From Warburgia ugandensis (taxonomy: Eukaryota > Streptophyta > Magnoliopsida > Canellales > Canellaceae): DNA of 64,000 nt. Location of the stretch: positions 30,286,449-30,350,448 of the forward strand of contig CP141136.1 of assembly GCA_035236585.1 (NCBI GenBank), written 5' to 3'. The notes below the pieces were generated by a model. It saw only the letters and a program-made list of their open reading frames with translations, made no database searches and was not told the DNA's origin. Positions 13,278 through 24,204 of this stretch are shown in pieces. The first letter of the stretch is position 1. Every line of letters starts with the position of its first letter. The position numbers and the translations under genes were made by a program.

Positions 13278-13279
<2 letters not shown>

Positions 13280-13379
13280 TAACATGTTCAATTTCACATC
13301 CTTCATATCACATAATATTATAGAATATTATAGAATATAGGATAGTTTTTGAAAAACCATCTTATTTTTGAAGACACAT

Positions 13380-13735
13380 AAGGTGGTTTATAGTAAACTA
13401 TCTTATACGGTTTATGTGCAGTTGTCTTATCTATTGGAATAAAAATAAGACAGTTTAGGGGAATCATCTTATCTATTGGCATAAAAATAAGATATTTTAG
13501 GGGAACCATATTATCTATTGGAGTAAAAATAACACTATTTAAGGAAACCTTCTTATCTATTAGAAGAGAAATAAGATGGTTTGTGGGAACTGTCTTATCT
13601 ATTGGAATAAAAATAAGGCAATTTATGTAAAGCCATCATATTTATTGAAGAAAAAATAAGACGGCTTGTGGTAAACTGTCTTATTTATTTAAAATAATAA
13701 AGGCAATTTCCTCTTGATCATCTTATTTTTTTTAC
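13380..13735 (-). repeat. 42-bp tandem array inside element B
   Basis: About eight head-to-tail units, each with a CTTATCTATTGG core followed by an AAAATAAGA(C/T)(A/G)GTTT stretch. Unit starts at 13426, 13468, 13510, 13552, 13594, 13637 and 13680 give periods of 42-43 bases. The unit resembles the subterminal motif of the element but lies in the middle, between TNP2 and the TNP1-like gene. Confidence 0.85.
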
Positions 13736-14099
13736 ATGAAATCACCCAACCCTAGACACTCTAAGATCCTTTTCAAAATTGCTCTCATTTTGAGTCAAGA
13801 GATAGATAAATAGACACATCTCATTGCATTGATTGGGAGGCATTCATAGTGACTGAGGAGGTTGAAGACCAAGAAGTGAGTTATTTATACCAACTTCTTA
13901 TGGCTAGATCCAATCTCTTGATACTTATGAAAAGGAGACTACATTACTCTATTCCAAAGAGGGTTGCAAATTTTAGCAAGATGTGGGGAGCAAAGGAGGC
14001 CAATTATCCATCCTAATTTCCTTGGCTATGACATAAAATCTTCAAAGACATGAGACATTATATTCTTCGCATGATGCATGATGTACAACCTAATTAATT

Positions 14100-15060
14100 A
14101 TATAACCATCCATCAATTACATTTATAAGATATTAAATGCATTTTCATTTGTCCCCTCATATTAACTAGTTTCCACCCACGCACGCTTCTCACCAACATC
14201 ACATACATAATCCATGTCATTCTCCCTAATTAGATTAATTGATGGCATTGCTGTAGTAATACAAGGGTAATCAATTGATGTGTTGCTTAGGTCATATTCA
14301 TCGTAAAAGTCCCTTGGGAGGCTGACAAAATAGTTGACCATCTCGTATCATGTCTATCTTATACATAAAATTACTATTTTGCTTGAGATGCCAAAATAAA
14401 CTGATTATTTAAAGCCGATTTTATTGAGGTCAACCTATGTCAATCCAAGGGCATCGATTTTGATGCTATCTTTTTTGTGTTTCATCCAATTGCATGCACT
14501 TAAACACTACCAAAGTTCTACAAGTATAATTCAATGCTCATATATCATGTATAACCCTGTAATAAGTATCATTTGCCACAATTAAGTTGTTGGCCTTTGA
14601 ACTAGAAAAGAAAGTAGCATTAATAACTAAGCTAACACCACTATTTTGTTGTGCTCTCGATTTATCATGTTCTTTTGTGTGAAAGTGATAATCATTGATG
14701 GCATATCTAGCATACTTTATTACTTCTAATCAAGGTCCAATCACTATCTAGCCTAAGAATTTAGAAATATTATGACTTGGAACATCTCATTGATTTAAAA
14801 CCTATGTATATTACTTGAGCAAGATTATTAATGTATATGTGCAAATGCAATTTAATAACAATATGTGAATGAAGCATTAATTCATTGTAATTACCTTCTG
14901 ACACAGCCAAGTAGTGAAGGAGCCATAATGCTCATATTGTAGCAACTTCTGTTTCTTTGCATCTCTTAGATACATCACTTTTAGGAAGTCCATGTGCTAA
15001 CTATGATAAAAGATGAAAATTATATATAACATGCATGCAATACATTACCCTTAGTTTAGA
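14100..15060 (-). pseudogene. TNP2 transposase C-terminal part (DUF4216-like), element B
   Basis: The minus strand encodes KEHDKSRAQQNSGVSLVINA (about 14685-14620), then DTYYRVIHDIYEH and a stretch ending MVNYFVSLPRDFYDEYD (about 14345-14290). This is the order of conserved patches in the DUF4216 C-terminal part of plant En/Spm TNP2 transposases. Further upstream, HYGSFTTWLCQ (about 14930-14900) fits the short patch before it. The gene is interrupted on the upstream side by the solo LTR at 15292-18180. Several stops are present. TNP2 normally cuts and joins element ends; this copy cannot be active as it stands. Confidence 0.7.
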
Positions 15061-15096
15061 AATAAAACATATACAAAAAATGTGAAACAAACCTTG

Positions 15097-15133
15097 GAGA
15101 GAGAGAGAGAGAGAGAGAGATAGTGTGTGTGTG

Positions 15134-15182
<49 letters not shown>
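15097..15182. repeat. (GA)n(GT)n compound microsatellite
   Basis: A GA run at 15097-15120 directly followed by a GT run at 15123-15182 with one interrupting C. It lies just upstream of the solo LTR. Confidence 0.95.
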
Positions 15183-15184
<2 letters not shown>

Positions 15185-15379
15185 ATTACATACTTAATGG
15201 ATGGCTGAACTTTATGGACATTAATATTTTATAAGACATAAAGGTGTGCTTGGTCCAGTTCATTACGATCAATGGTCAATACATTGTAATATGTAATAAC
15301 CCAAATAATTAAATAATAATAAGAGGGGTAAATTGGTAAATACACGTGGGCCTACAGGGCGTGGGACCCATGATGAGGC

Positions 15380-15386
15380 TATAAAA
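15380..15386 (+). promoter_or_regulatory. Probable TATA box of solo LTR 1
   Basis: TATAAAA in a GC-balanced context 89 bases into the LTR. The related LTR at 34190 has TATAAAA at 34512-34518. It fits the U3 promoter of an LTR, though it lies near the 5' end. Confidence 0.4.
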
Positions 15387-15879
15387 GCCTGCCCTGTCTT
15401 TTGTACGGCCAAACTATTCACTTAGGATTCCGTGTTGATGATGTAGGGCAACGACGTGGAACTCCCCTAGCAGGCACACACAGTGACGATCTAACCACAG
15501 TGTGCCACCCTCCACCATTTCCCTTGTTTTTCTTATAATTTTCGTCATTTTAATGTTGGAAAACGGTGTGGATTGCAGTTTTTCGGTGAACTAGTAGGCA
15601 TTACTATTCTTGTTAAAGTAAACCAATGAAACGACATTAGATCATGATCTGAACTGTTCATCTTGTGCATTGTAACATGAAGAACAATCCCATGAATTTT
15701 CATGGTGATTGGACGGCTAGGGATGCCGAAAAACTCATAAAACAGTAAATGGAGAAATTTTAGGGATGTGACAAAAATCGTATAAAAACACTAGAAAATG
15801 ACAGAGTTGGTTGAAAAGGTGCTTAAAAATGAGATCTATGCAAAAAACTGAGCGAAACAGTGTGAAAATCATACCATTT

Positions 15880-16345
15880 GGACACCTGAGCGTTGCCGGC
15901 GGCGACCGGAGTTCGACCATCTTCTCCGGCAGTGCAATCGGCAGTGACACGTGTCACCCCTTGTTGCATGCCATATAGCGCCACGTGTGCAAATGGCACG
16001 TGCGACACATGATGCCACGTGCGTTACGCACAAAGCCACGCGCACAACGATCGGTCGCCATGCGGCGCCCTGCACATCACACCCGCACGCCACGCGGGCT
16101 ACACGCGACACCACGCGCTCGCATGCCAACGCACGCTCGAGCACGATAGCAGTACACGAGCGCACGGCTCACCAACGCACGCCTATGCATGCGCACGAGG
16201 ATGACGCACGCGCTCAATGCGTCCACGCACGTGCCCGCACGAAAACGGTGCACACACACGCAGTGCGTCCGTGCACACGCCCGCACGAAGATAACACACA
16301 TACATGTAACACGTCCACGCATGCGTGCTCACATGCGACGCATGA
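15880..16345. other. CpG- and GC-rich island inside solo LTR 1
   Basis: About 470 bases dense in GCACG, CACGCG, CACGTG and GTGCAC, in strong contrast to the AT-rich surroundings. Part is imperfectly duplicated: the pattern GCGTCC..CGCCCGCACGAA occurs twice near 16220-16290. All six frames are rather open here because stop codons are AT-rich, so the 147-residue frame at 15951-16394 and its overlapping neighbours are not genes. Confidence 0.8.
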
Positions 16346-18419
16346 TTTTTTTGGATTTTGGGGTCCTTTGACCCGTCCATTTATAAAAACTTGATTTTTA
16401 GGAGCTACAGAGATCCAAATCACGATCCAAAAGAGGCGTTGTGACCGTATCGATGGCGCAGACCTAGATTTGACTTGAAAAGCTACATATAAATTCCTTT
16501 TTAAGAGTTAAACCACTGAATATGGTGAGATAATCTCAATCAGGCTAATCAATGGATAATTAGGCCTTAGATCTTGATGGTATACATCAAATATGAGATA
16601 ACCTAAGGGATTAGAGAGATAAACATCATTGAATTGCCAAATGATGGAGAATTGCAATGTGACACTTCCACGCGCTTGATTGGAGCACTACATTTATTGA
16701 GGTAGGTGATTCCATTCAATTATTTCATGATTTCAGTAACCATGAGTGGATTTTTAAAGCTTTAAGACATGTGTTTTATGTCTTCTCATGCACATAATTA
16801 GATCCCTATATTTCGTGTTGTAGCATGACTTTTCAATTTGGTAATAACAATGTATGCTAGGCTTTAATCATGTTATTGGGATTATGTATAGCGCATTTAG
16901 CTGGTTTATAAGATTTATATCTTGCCGATGATTTATGACGGGTGCTTTCACCCGGTGGGTACTATGCTAGGAGGGTTGTAGGATTGGCCACCTGCCCTCT
17001 GATTTTGTGATGATGATGATGATGATGATTGGACATCGCCCTAGAGTGATACAGGGCCAGGTACACAGGGGTGGTATCATGGGTAGTCCCCCCTACGGGT
17101 CTGTTCCTTCCCATGGGGACGGAGAAAGTCTCTCGTTTGGTGTCGACGGGGAGCGGCAGTGGTTTAGATCCTGATGGGGTTGCCACTGCAGCATAATAAC
17201 CCATATAGTTATTGTGCATGTTCATATGACTTTATATGTACGGTGAACCGGGGCAAGTTGGGCCTAGGCCGTGAGAGACTCCGAGGGCTGATGTGGGCTG
17301 CACGGGAGGGACCAAAGTTAGTATGGGTACACATCACTGGTGATTGAGTATATTGGAGCATTTTGGTATAGTTTTGATACAGTGTTTTGTTATTCATGAT
17401 TGCATGCATATTATCCCGTGGATATATACTAGTATGGTTTTGATGTACTTACCTTGTATTTTGATCATGTTATACTAATTTACTCGACATTTGTTTTGTG
17501 AAAGTTGTAATTGCAAGCATTCAGTTATTTGACATGTCTTGAGTATGCTTCCTTTATGAGAATCCTATTGTAAATTTTTGTTAAACTTTATTTGAGTGTA
17601 ATAATCTACACAAGCATAGCTTACTGAGGCATTGCCTTGTTTTGCAATGCCTCAAATTTGGAACATGATAACAAGAAGGGAAAGCAGGCAAAGTAGCGGG
17701 GATTTGGAAGAAGACTTGAAGACCATCCATCTCATTTCCTTATTCGGACATAGCTTCGAGTATGTTACTTGGACTAGACTTTTGAGACTTTCTTAGATGT
17801 GGATACATTTTTACAGATTGGACTCATATTATGGTATGGAGGATTGTTAAAATTTAGACGAAAATAGTGTGGTTGTTATGGATGGAACCTAGTGACGTTT
17901 GATTTGATTTATTATCATCTTTAATTAGCCTGTGTATTTATTGTGGTTTTTAATCGAGCATGCTCAGAGTATTAAGGTTTTAATGCTATTTATGATTGTA
18001 GTTTTCGAATGTGGTTGACCCTCGAGGTTTTTGCTTTCAATCAGTTTTTTTTTTAAGCTGCACTAAAAGTTCTATAATTTAAAATTTTAATTTACAAGGA
18101 TCCTGTTTATTTTTCTTTAAATTATATTATTATTTCTCATATTATGAGGAAATTTTTTTATAAAAACCCGGGGTGTCACATAATATCTTGAATTTTTTAG
18201 GATATTACATATACGACCACTAGATGGAGGTTCATTAACTTTTGGATAATTTAATCCACCTAATCATTTCTTTCTCAAGATTCTAATAACATCTATTTCT
18301 GATAAATACTCAATGTGAAACTCCACCAATTCTTCTCTATTGTAACATTCCTCTACCTATTCATTAGTACAATAAAAGAAAGAGCATTTGACTGGTATGT
18401 TATGCTACCAAAAGGCTTC

Positions 18420-18740
18420 ATCAACTCATGGGCCACGATACATTCCTTCGGCTGATTGTGATTTTGTACATACCATTTTAACACTATCATGCACCTCTCA
18501 AATGGGTACATCAATTGCAAATAAATAGTACAGAGGGCTTGATCTCATCAATGAGGAACACTGTTAAGTGTACCATGATATCGAAGAAGGATAATGGGAA
18601 GATTGTCTCAAGCTCACACAAGATTGTCAATAAATGCTCTTGTATTTCTTATAATTTTGAAGTATCCACCATCTTATTACACAAAGCATTAAAGAAGTAG
18701 CATTAGACACTCTAACTTTGTTTGATAGTACTAAACCTAT
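18420..18740 (-). pseudogene. TNP2 transposase, DUF4218 segment, element B
   Basis: The minus strand encodes FPLSFFDIMVHLTVFLIDEI (about 18602-18540), then a relic of YPFERCMIVLKWYVQNHNQ (about 18500-18445) and KECIVAHELMKPFG. This is the classic DUF4218 signature (PPSFFDIMVHL ... YPFER.MK.LK.YV.N) of plant En/Spm TNP2 proteins. A stop and frame changes interrupt it. It sits between the solo LTR and the RTE LINE, both of which split the gene. Confidence 0.8.
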
Positions 18741-18989
18741 TGCTACAAGGAGGAATCGTTGTCTCAATGCATGCAATTATGCAACTTCATCCCTAACAAT
18801 TTTAGCTCTTCCATGGAGACAATGTTTCTAAAATTTGAAGAGTACCTATTTAGAACTTTAATCTTTGATAGGATTTTGCACACTATTATTCTCTTCTCTT
18901 TGTTAAGCATATAATTTGTTTAAAACAATTATGTTCCTTGCTTATCCATTTAATTTGGATGCAATCTTCTCTTCAAACCCATTCTCATA

Positions 18990-20057
18990 AGATCCATTTG
19001 TGTTGCAAGTCCGTCTATTGTTTTTCCTAGCATGTTGAGCAATGTACTAGTCAAGCTTTCATAGACATTCTTCTTAGTGTGCATGACATCAAGTACATAT
19101 TGCCCGTGCAAGGATTTTTAGTACTTAAGTTTAAACAATATTAACTTCTTCTTCCAACAACTTGTAGTGATGTTGTCATATGTATGCTCAGTTGCCTTCT
19201 TCTTACCCCATGAGTCATTAAGGTTTTCAATATGTTCCAATATTATTGTCTAGTCAACCTCTTTGGAGGTGTCTTAATTTTCATACAACCATTAAATTTT
19301 CCATTTTAAAATAGCATGCATGTTTTCTATGCAACCATCTTCTGTCATCTAAGAATGTCATCTTCCTAGCATGTTGAAATTGTATGGCACACATTTAGTC
19401 ACTACAGATAGAATATCATTGGATCCCTTCATTGTGCATTTAGGCAAATTATTCTATGTAGGTACATCGTTTATTCTCCACAATCATGCTTAAGGGTTAA
19501 TGTCTTCTTGTATACATCATAAGCTTCAACCCCTACTTCCCACAATGTTCTAAGATAGTTGATCAATAGAGTCAAGTACATGTCAATGTTAACATCATAA
19601 ACTTCCTCTTAACCCTCAACAAAGAGGAAGTTTGTAAGAAACCGTTATAATAAGGAAACAACTATACCTACTACTCACAAAACCATAATGATTAATCCCA
19701 TCTGCAGATATTGCAACTCGTAGGTTTCTAAGTTCTTCTTTGACATCGGGCCATATAAAGTCTACGAGCATTCACGTCGGCCCATCTGTTGGATAACATA
19801 AATAGATATCACATATTCTCTCCTCAACATACCATACTAATTTCTTCTATGAAACAATCTTTTAAACCTTGGAATAGTGAGAAATACAATAGGACCTTTG
19901 CACTAATGTCTTTCATGTGCTAATCAGTGGAATTCTTCTTCTTCAGCTTCCATCTTGAATGTCCTCAAGTTGGGTATATAGTTATGCCTTTGTGATTCTT
20001 CTCATATAAGACATAATCATCTCCAACTTCTTAAAAGTACAACAACCCTAACATGAC
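18990..20057 (-). pseudogene. TNP2 transposase catalytic-region remnant, element B
   Basis: The minus strand reads RNLRVAISADGINHYGFVSS (19740-19681), then RYSCFLIITVSYKLPL. These match the hallmark LRLGL.aDGfNPf....YS.WPV....YNLPPW of TNP2 transposases (transposase_21). It continues with a relic of DVNIDMYLTLLINYLRTLW near 19600-19540, fitting the D(V/I)YL.PLI.EL..LW patch. An intron probably lies near 19660-19610. The gene is cut upstream by the RTE LINE at about 20066. Confidence 0.75.
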
Positions 20058-20270
20058 ATGAATCAAAAATTAACATTTCCTCAAGCTAGGGCATTCCCCA
20101 TAAGTGATGTGTTGCATTAAATCCCGGGTGTGGTGAAAAATGGGCAAGGGTTCCTGGGGCATTCCCCTAGAAATGATGAGCTATATTAGATCCTAAGTAT
20201 AGTGGAAAATGGGTAAGGGCTGGTAGAGCATGCCCTCAGAAGCGACGTACTACATTAGAACCCAAGTGCA

Positions 20271-21069
20271 GTGAAAAGTGAACATGGGTTCATGCCATGG
20301 AGGTCGAGAAGTGCTAGGGTAAATAGTAAATCTCAAGAGCATAAGATTTGTATCGCCATATGGAATATAAGGACATTAACAGGTAAGAGTTTAAAATTAG
20401 TAGACATGATGAAACGTAGGAGAGTCAACATCGCTTGTATCCAAGAAACCAAGTGGAAAGGGACTAAAATTAAAGAAATTGATGGGTATAAACTCTGGTA
20501 GATAGGAAAGGATAGTAATAGAAATGGTGTAGGAATAATAGTGGATAAAGGATTAAAGGATAAATTTGTGGATGTTAAAAGAATCGATGATAGAATTATA
20601 ATAATAAAACTTATTTTAGGAGAGCAGATCATAAATGCTATGAGTGCATATGCACCACAAGTAGGGTTAGAAGACATAATCAAGGGACAATTTTGGGAAT
20701 ATATGGAGGGAGTCATGCAAGAAATTCCCAACAATGAAGGGATATTAATAGGAGCAGACTTAAATGACCATGTAGGAAAAGAAAAGGAAGGATATAATAG
20801 GATACATGGAGGGTATGGTATAAGAGAACAAAATGAGGTGGGGGGAAACTATCTTTGATTTTGCTTTGTCAGATAACTGGACCATTGCAAATAAAATCTT
20901 TAAGAAGAGGGATGAACAGTTAATGACCTTTAAAAGTGGACTTCATAAAAGTGAAATAGACTTTTTTCTACTTAGAAAAACTAAAAGATCAATGTGTAAG
21001 GATTATAAGGTAATACTTGGTGAGAGTTTAACCTTAGAACATAGATTAATAATTATATATCTATATTAA
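20271..21069 (+). pseudogene. RTE LINE copy 1 endonuclease (APE-type) domain
   Basis: The frame encodes IAIWNIRTLTGKSLKLVDMM, then IACIQETKWKG, then, after a stop, YAPQVGLEDIIKGQFWEYME and GADLNDHVG. This is the order of the apurinic-type endonuclease of RTE elements: the N of (T/I)WN, the E of QETKW and the D-x-N of ADLN. The domain nicks target DNA to prime reverse transcription. Stops and a frame change near 20500 and 20858 make it inactive. Confidence 0.75.
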
Positions 21070-21693
21070 AAGATAGAAGAAAGGAAACGAACTTAATAGG
21101 TATCCAGAAACTAAGTAGTGAAACTTAAAAAGGAGAGAAAATAACCTCATTCACAAATAAGTTGATGGTAGAAGGAAACTGGAACTATGAAATAGAAGTA
21201 AACACCATGTGGATTAATATGGTCGAGTCCATTAAGAAAGTGGCAAAAGATGTCTTAGGAGTATCTAAAGGTAAAAGATAATTAGTAAAGAAAACATGGT
21301 GGAGTGAAACAATGCAAAAAGTTAAAAGAAAACAAATTTGTTTTAAAGCATGGCAGAAGACTAGAAATAATGAAAATTATGAGTAGTATAAGAATGTTAA
21401 AAAGGTTGTTAAGAGAATAATAAGTGAGATTAAAATTAAGACATATGATGACCTCTATAATAGACTAGGAAAAAGAGAAGGTGAGAAAGACATGTTTAAA
21501 CTTGCAAAAATAAAGAATAGAAGGGTAAGGACTTAGATCTTGTTAAGTGCATTAGAAGTGATGATCAAAGGGTACTGGTCAAAGATGATGAGATCAAACA
21601 ATGGTGGGAAACTTACTTTCAAAAATTCTCAAATGACAATGGCTCTAAGAAAGTAGGAATTGGAAATACTATAAACTTAAATAACATTGGACA

Positions 21694-22780
21694 TTATAAA
21701 TATGAACGTAGGATTAGAATACCTGAAGTGAAAGAGGCCTTGAAAAAGATGAAATTAGAAAAGGTCATGCCGCTCGATGATATACCAATAGAGGTTTGGA
21801 AGCATATGGGAGATATTAGGGTAGTCTGGTTGACCAAGTTGTTTAACAAGATTATAAAATCAAAGAAAATGATGATGAATGGCGGAAAAGCTCTATTGTA
21901 CCAATTTATAAGAATAAAGGAGATATACAGTGCTGCACTAATTATCGAGGGATCAAACTTATGAGTCATACTATGAAACTTTTTGAAAGAGTGATTGAGA
22001 AGAGGCTACAAGGAGACAAGTGTATCGAAAAACCAATTTGGTTTCATGCCTAGGAGGTCTACCATGGAATTATTTTATTACTAAGGCAATTGATAGAGAA
22101 ATATAGGGAGAGGAGGAAAGACCTCCACATGGTCTTTATCAACTTAGAGAAAGCTTATGATAGAGTCCCTAAAGAGTTAATATGTAGGATTGCACCAAGG
22201 ATTGGCATTGAGCCCATACCTTTCACATTAGTTATGAATGAGTTAACAAAACATCTGCATGAGGAGATTCCATGCTGCATGCTATTTGCAGATGATATAG
22301 TCTTACTTGATGAGACAAGAGAGAGCATAAACACAAAACTAGAGTTATGGAGAAAAGCATTAGAATCTAAATGATTTAAAATCAGCCAAACTAAGATAGA
22401 ATATATGGAATGCAATTTTAGCAAGGAGAGGAATAAGAGTGGAACACCAGCTAAAATTGATAACCAATAAGTCTTTGTAAAAAGACCACTTTTGGTATTA
22501 GAGGAAACTTAGGGGTAGCACCAATAGGTAACAAGATGAGGGAGATTAAATTTAGATGGTTTGGACATATCCAAATGAGACTGAAAATGGCACCGGTTAG
22601 GAGTGACACAATGCAAGTAGAAGGTTTTAAAAGGCAAGGGGAAGGCCCAAAAGAATATGGATAGAAGTGGTGAGAAAATATTTAAACTTTAAACTAAATG
22701 AAGCCATGGTACTTAATAGAGAGGAATGGAGGAATAAGATTCATCTAGTCAACCTCTAATTGCGATAAGGTCTTGATGAT
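21694..22780 (+). pseudogene. RTE LINE copy 1 reverse transcriptase and tail
   Basis: Includes IPIEVWKHMGDIRVVWLTKL, then [16 protein letters not shown] (LEKAYDRVP is typical of RTE), then [20 protein letters not shown] with the catalytic FADD kept. The tail encodes GNKMREIKFRWFGHIQMR and VLNREEWRNKIHLVN in shifted frames, the usual RTE C-terminus. Two internal deletions and several stops break it. Confidence 0.8.
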
Positions 22781-22799
22781 GATGATGATGATAATGATG

Positions 22800-23480
22800 A
22801 ATCATTGGGACAACCATGTATCTTCTCATACTTCAACCATAGTATAGCCAGCTTTTTCTTTGCCTTCTAAGTCGACTTGGCATTGTTCTTCTTTGGTAGC
22901 ATTTTGTTGATCACTTTCAAAAATTCTATAAAACCTTGATCTGAAAAATCAAATATCAATTTCATGTTGTAAAACTCTACCAATGTAGACAACTTTCTAT
23001 CATTTGAAAAGTTAACATACAATGGCTATCGGAGTCATCTAGTGTAGTCTAGAATTATTTAGAATCATCTTAGAAGTCATCATATGCATCCCAAAACATC
23101 GATGCAACTATATAATATGCAACAGTTCATATAGTGTCTTCATAATGATATACACATTCAACCTTTGTTGAGAGCTCATGAGGAAATCCCTTTTCATACC
23201 ACATCCATAAGTGGTAGCTTTCATCAACTCCATTGAAGAACAAATATTTTCTCAACTCATTACCTTTCTCAGGTTTACACATCCCAAGCATGAACAAAAC
23301 ATAAGATTATACAATCACCACATACCCTAAGTGCGAACTCTATGAACTTTCCTATTCTCTCCTCATATTCTCTTAATAATCTTTTCTGCATCATCTAAGT
23401 ATATTGGGCCATTTGTCAAAAAATTAAAGATCAGATGCATGTGAAGACTTTCTAGACCGGAAAAGATTAATAACCTTGGG
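22800..23480 (-). pseudogene. TNP2 N-terminal region remnant, element B
   Basis: DNA on the far side of the LINE still belongs to element B. The minus strand is partly open and includes a degraded stretch around FLTNGPIYLDDAEKII, but no recognisable catalytic motif. It is assigned to the 5' part of TNP2 from its position between the TNP2 core and the 5' end of the element. Confidence 0.35.
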
Positions 23481-23889
23481 TTATGCATTTTACCTAATAC
23501 TTGGTGTGCAAAGATAATGTATTACAGTTTAAAAAAACATATATATTCGAGAATCAATTTTTCAACGTACTATAGGTTGGGACAAGAAAGCTTGCTGCAA
23601 AAACATGACTAATCTATACATATGAAAGATCCACACACTCATTCATACAAATGAATGATTCACACACAAGAAGGGAAAACTTTAGGAAAGAAATTTCATA
23701 CTCGTAATTAGCTAAATAAATTAAACATGAGCAAAATAAGAAATAAAGCATACCTACTTTGATATCGACTAAGAACATACAAGTTCGGGACAAAATATAA
23801 GTAAATTCAACTCAAGCTTGGAGTTTTTCATCAAAGCTAGCTAGAGTAAAAAATTATTGGTTAAACTTTGGTTGTTTTAAAAAAATTAC

Positions 23890-24029
23890 TGATTGAATTT
23901 ATGAAGTTTTAAAAGACGGTTTCAAAGAAATTGTTTCCTTTAGTTTAGTAAAATAAGACGGTTAACCATCTTATTTGATATGAAGAAAATAAGATGGTTT
24001 ATTTCAAATGTCATATATAGATATATATA

Positions 24030-24078
<49 letters not shown>

Positions 24079-24204
24079 ACAAACCGTCTTCCTAAGTTAT
24101 ATTTTGTAAGATGATTTTTTGAAACAGTTTTTTATTAATTTTAATGAGATAATTGATTTTAAACCATCTTATTTTTGTCACCTTCTAAAACTCCAGTTTT
24201 AGTA
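23890..24204 (-). repeat. 5' subterminal repeats and end of element B
   Basis: Five or more AAGACGGTT / AACCATCTTATTT units flank a (TA)(TG)(TA) microsatellite at 24019-24076. The zone ends at the degraded terminus near 24204. The stretch 24110-24200 on the minus strand is closely matched by the short CACTA fragment at 30745-30835. Confidence 0.65.

Larger units (their letters stand above)
15292..18180 (+). mobile_element. Solo LTR 1 (Ty3/gypsy-type, 2.9-kb family), fossil
   Basis: Begins TGTAATAACCC and ends GGGGTGTCACA, with TAATA on both sides (15287-15291 and 18181-18185), a perfect 5-bp target duplication. No internal coding region, primer-binding site or second LTR is present, so it is a solo LTR left after recombination between two LTRs. 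It shares long conserved blocks with the solo LTR at 34190-37153, including TTTATGACGGGTGC and a block around GAGCTACAGAG..CCAAATCACGATC. The intact duplication and retained CpG sites suggest it is fairly young. It split the TNP2 gene of element B. Open frames inside it (15735-17409) are chance. Confidence 0.85.
20066..22796 (+). mobile_element. RTE-type LINE copy 1
   Basis: A non-LTR retrotransposon inserted in TNP2 of element B. The 5' region has about three tandem units of about 65 bases (20070-20285), each holding a form of AGGGCATTCCC...GTAGTGGAAAATGGGC. Then comes a degraded endonuclease (20271-21060) and reverse transcriptase (about 21700-22375), and the 3' end is a GAT microsatellite typical of the RTE clade. 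ATGAATCA flanks both sides (20058-20065 and 22797-22804), a candidate target duplication, weakened by the ATGA repeat. Compared with copy 3 it has lost about 137 bases in the reverse transcriptase (join near 22180) and about 280 further on (near 22495). Confidence 0.85.
7408..24204 (-). mobile_element. CACTA (En/Spm) element B with nested insertions
   Basis: The left (3') end begins CACTACTATAATGAATGG at 7408. The right (5') end is placed near 24204, where the minus strand reads TACTAAAACTGGAG, close to the intact 5' end CACTATTAAAATTGAGG of element C. Both ends border clusters of AACCATCTTATTTT-type subterminal repeats. Read on the minus strand the order is 5' end, TNP2, 42-bp tandem array, TNP1-like gene, Ulp1-like region, 3' end, the usual order for autonomous plant elements. 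A solo LTR and an RTE LINE have inserted into TNP2. No matching 3-bp target duplication was found, so pairing of the ends is inferred. Confidence 0.7.

Noticed and set aside
13155-13340. Frame with a Glu-Arg run
   Set aside because: It is the GA microsatellite read in one frame.
13380-13735. CRISPR-like array suggested by the regular 42-bp period
   Set aside because: Units are contiguous without spacers, match CACTA subterminal motifs, and the DNA is eukaryotic.
15951-16394. 147-residue open frame rich in Ala, Thr, His and Arg
   Set aside because: It lies in the GC-rich island of solo LTR 1, where all frames on both strands are open because stop codons are rare. Composition is repetitive and no family is recognisable.
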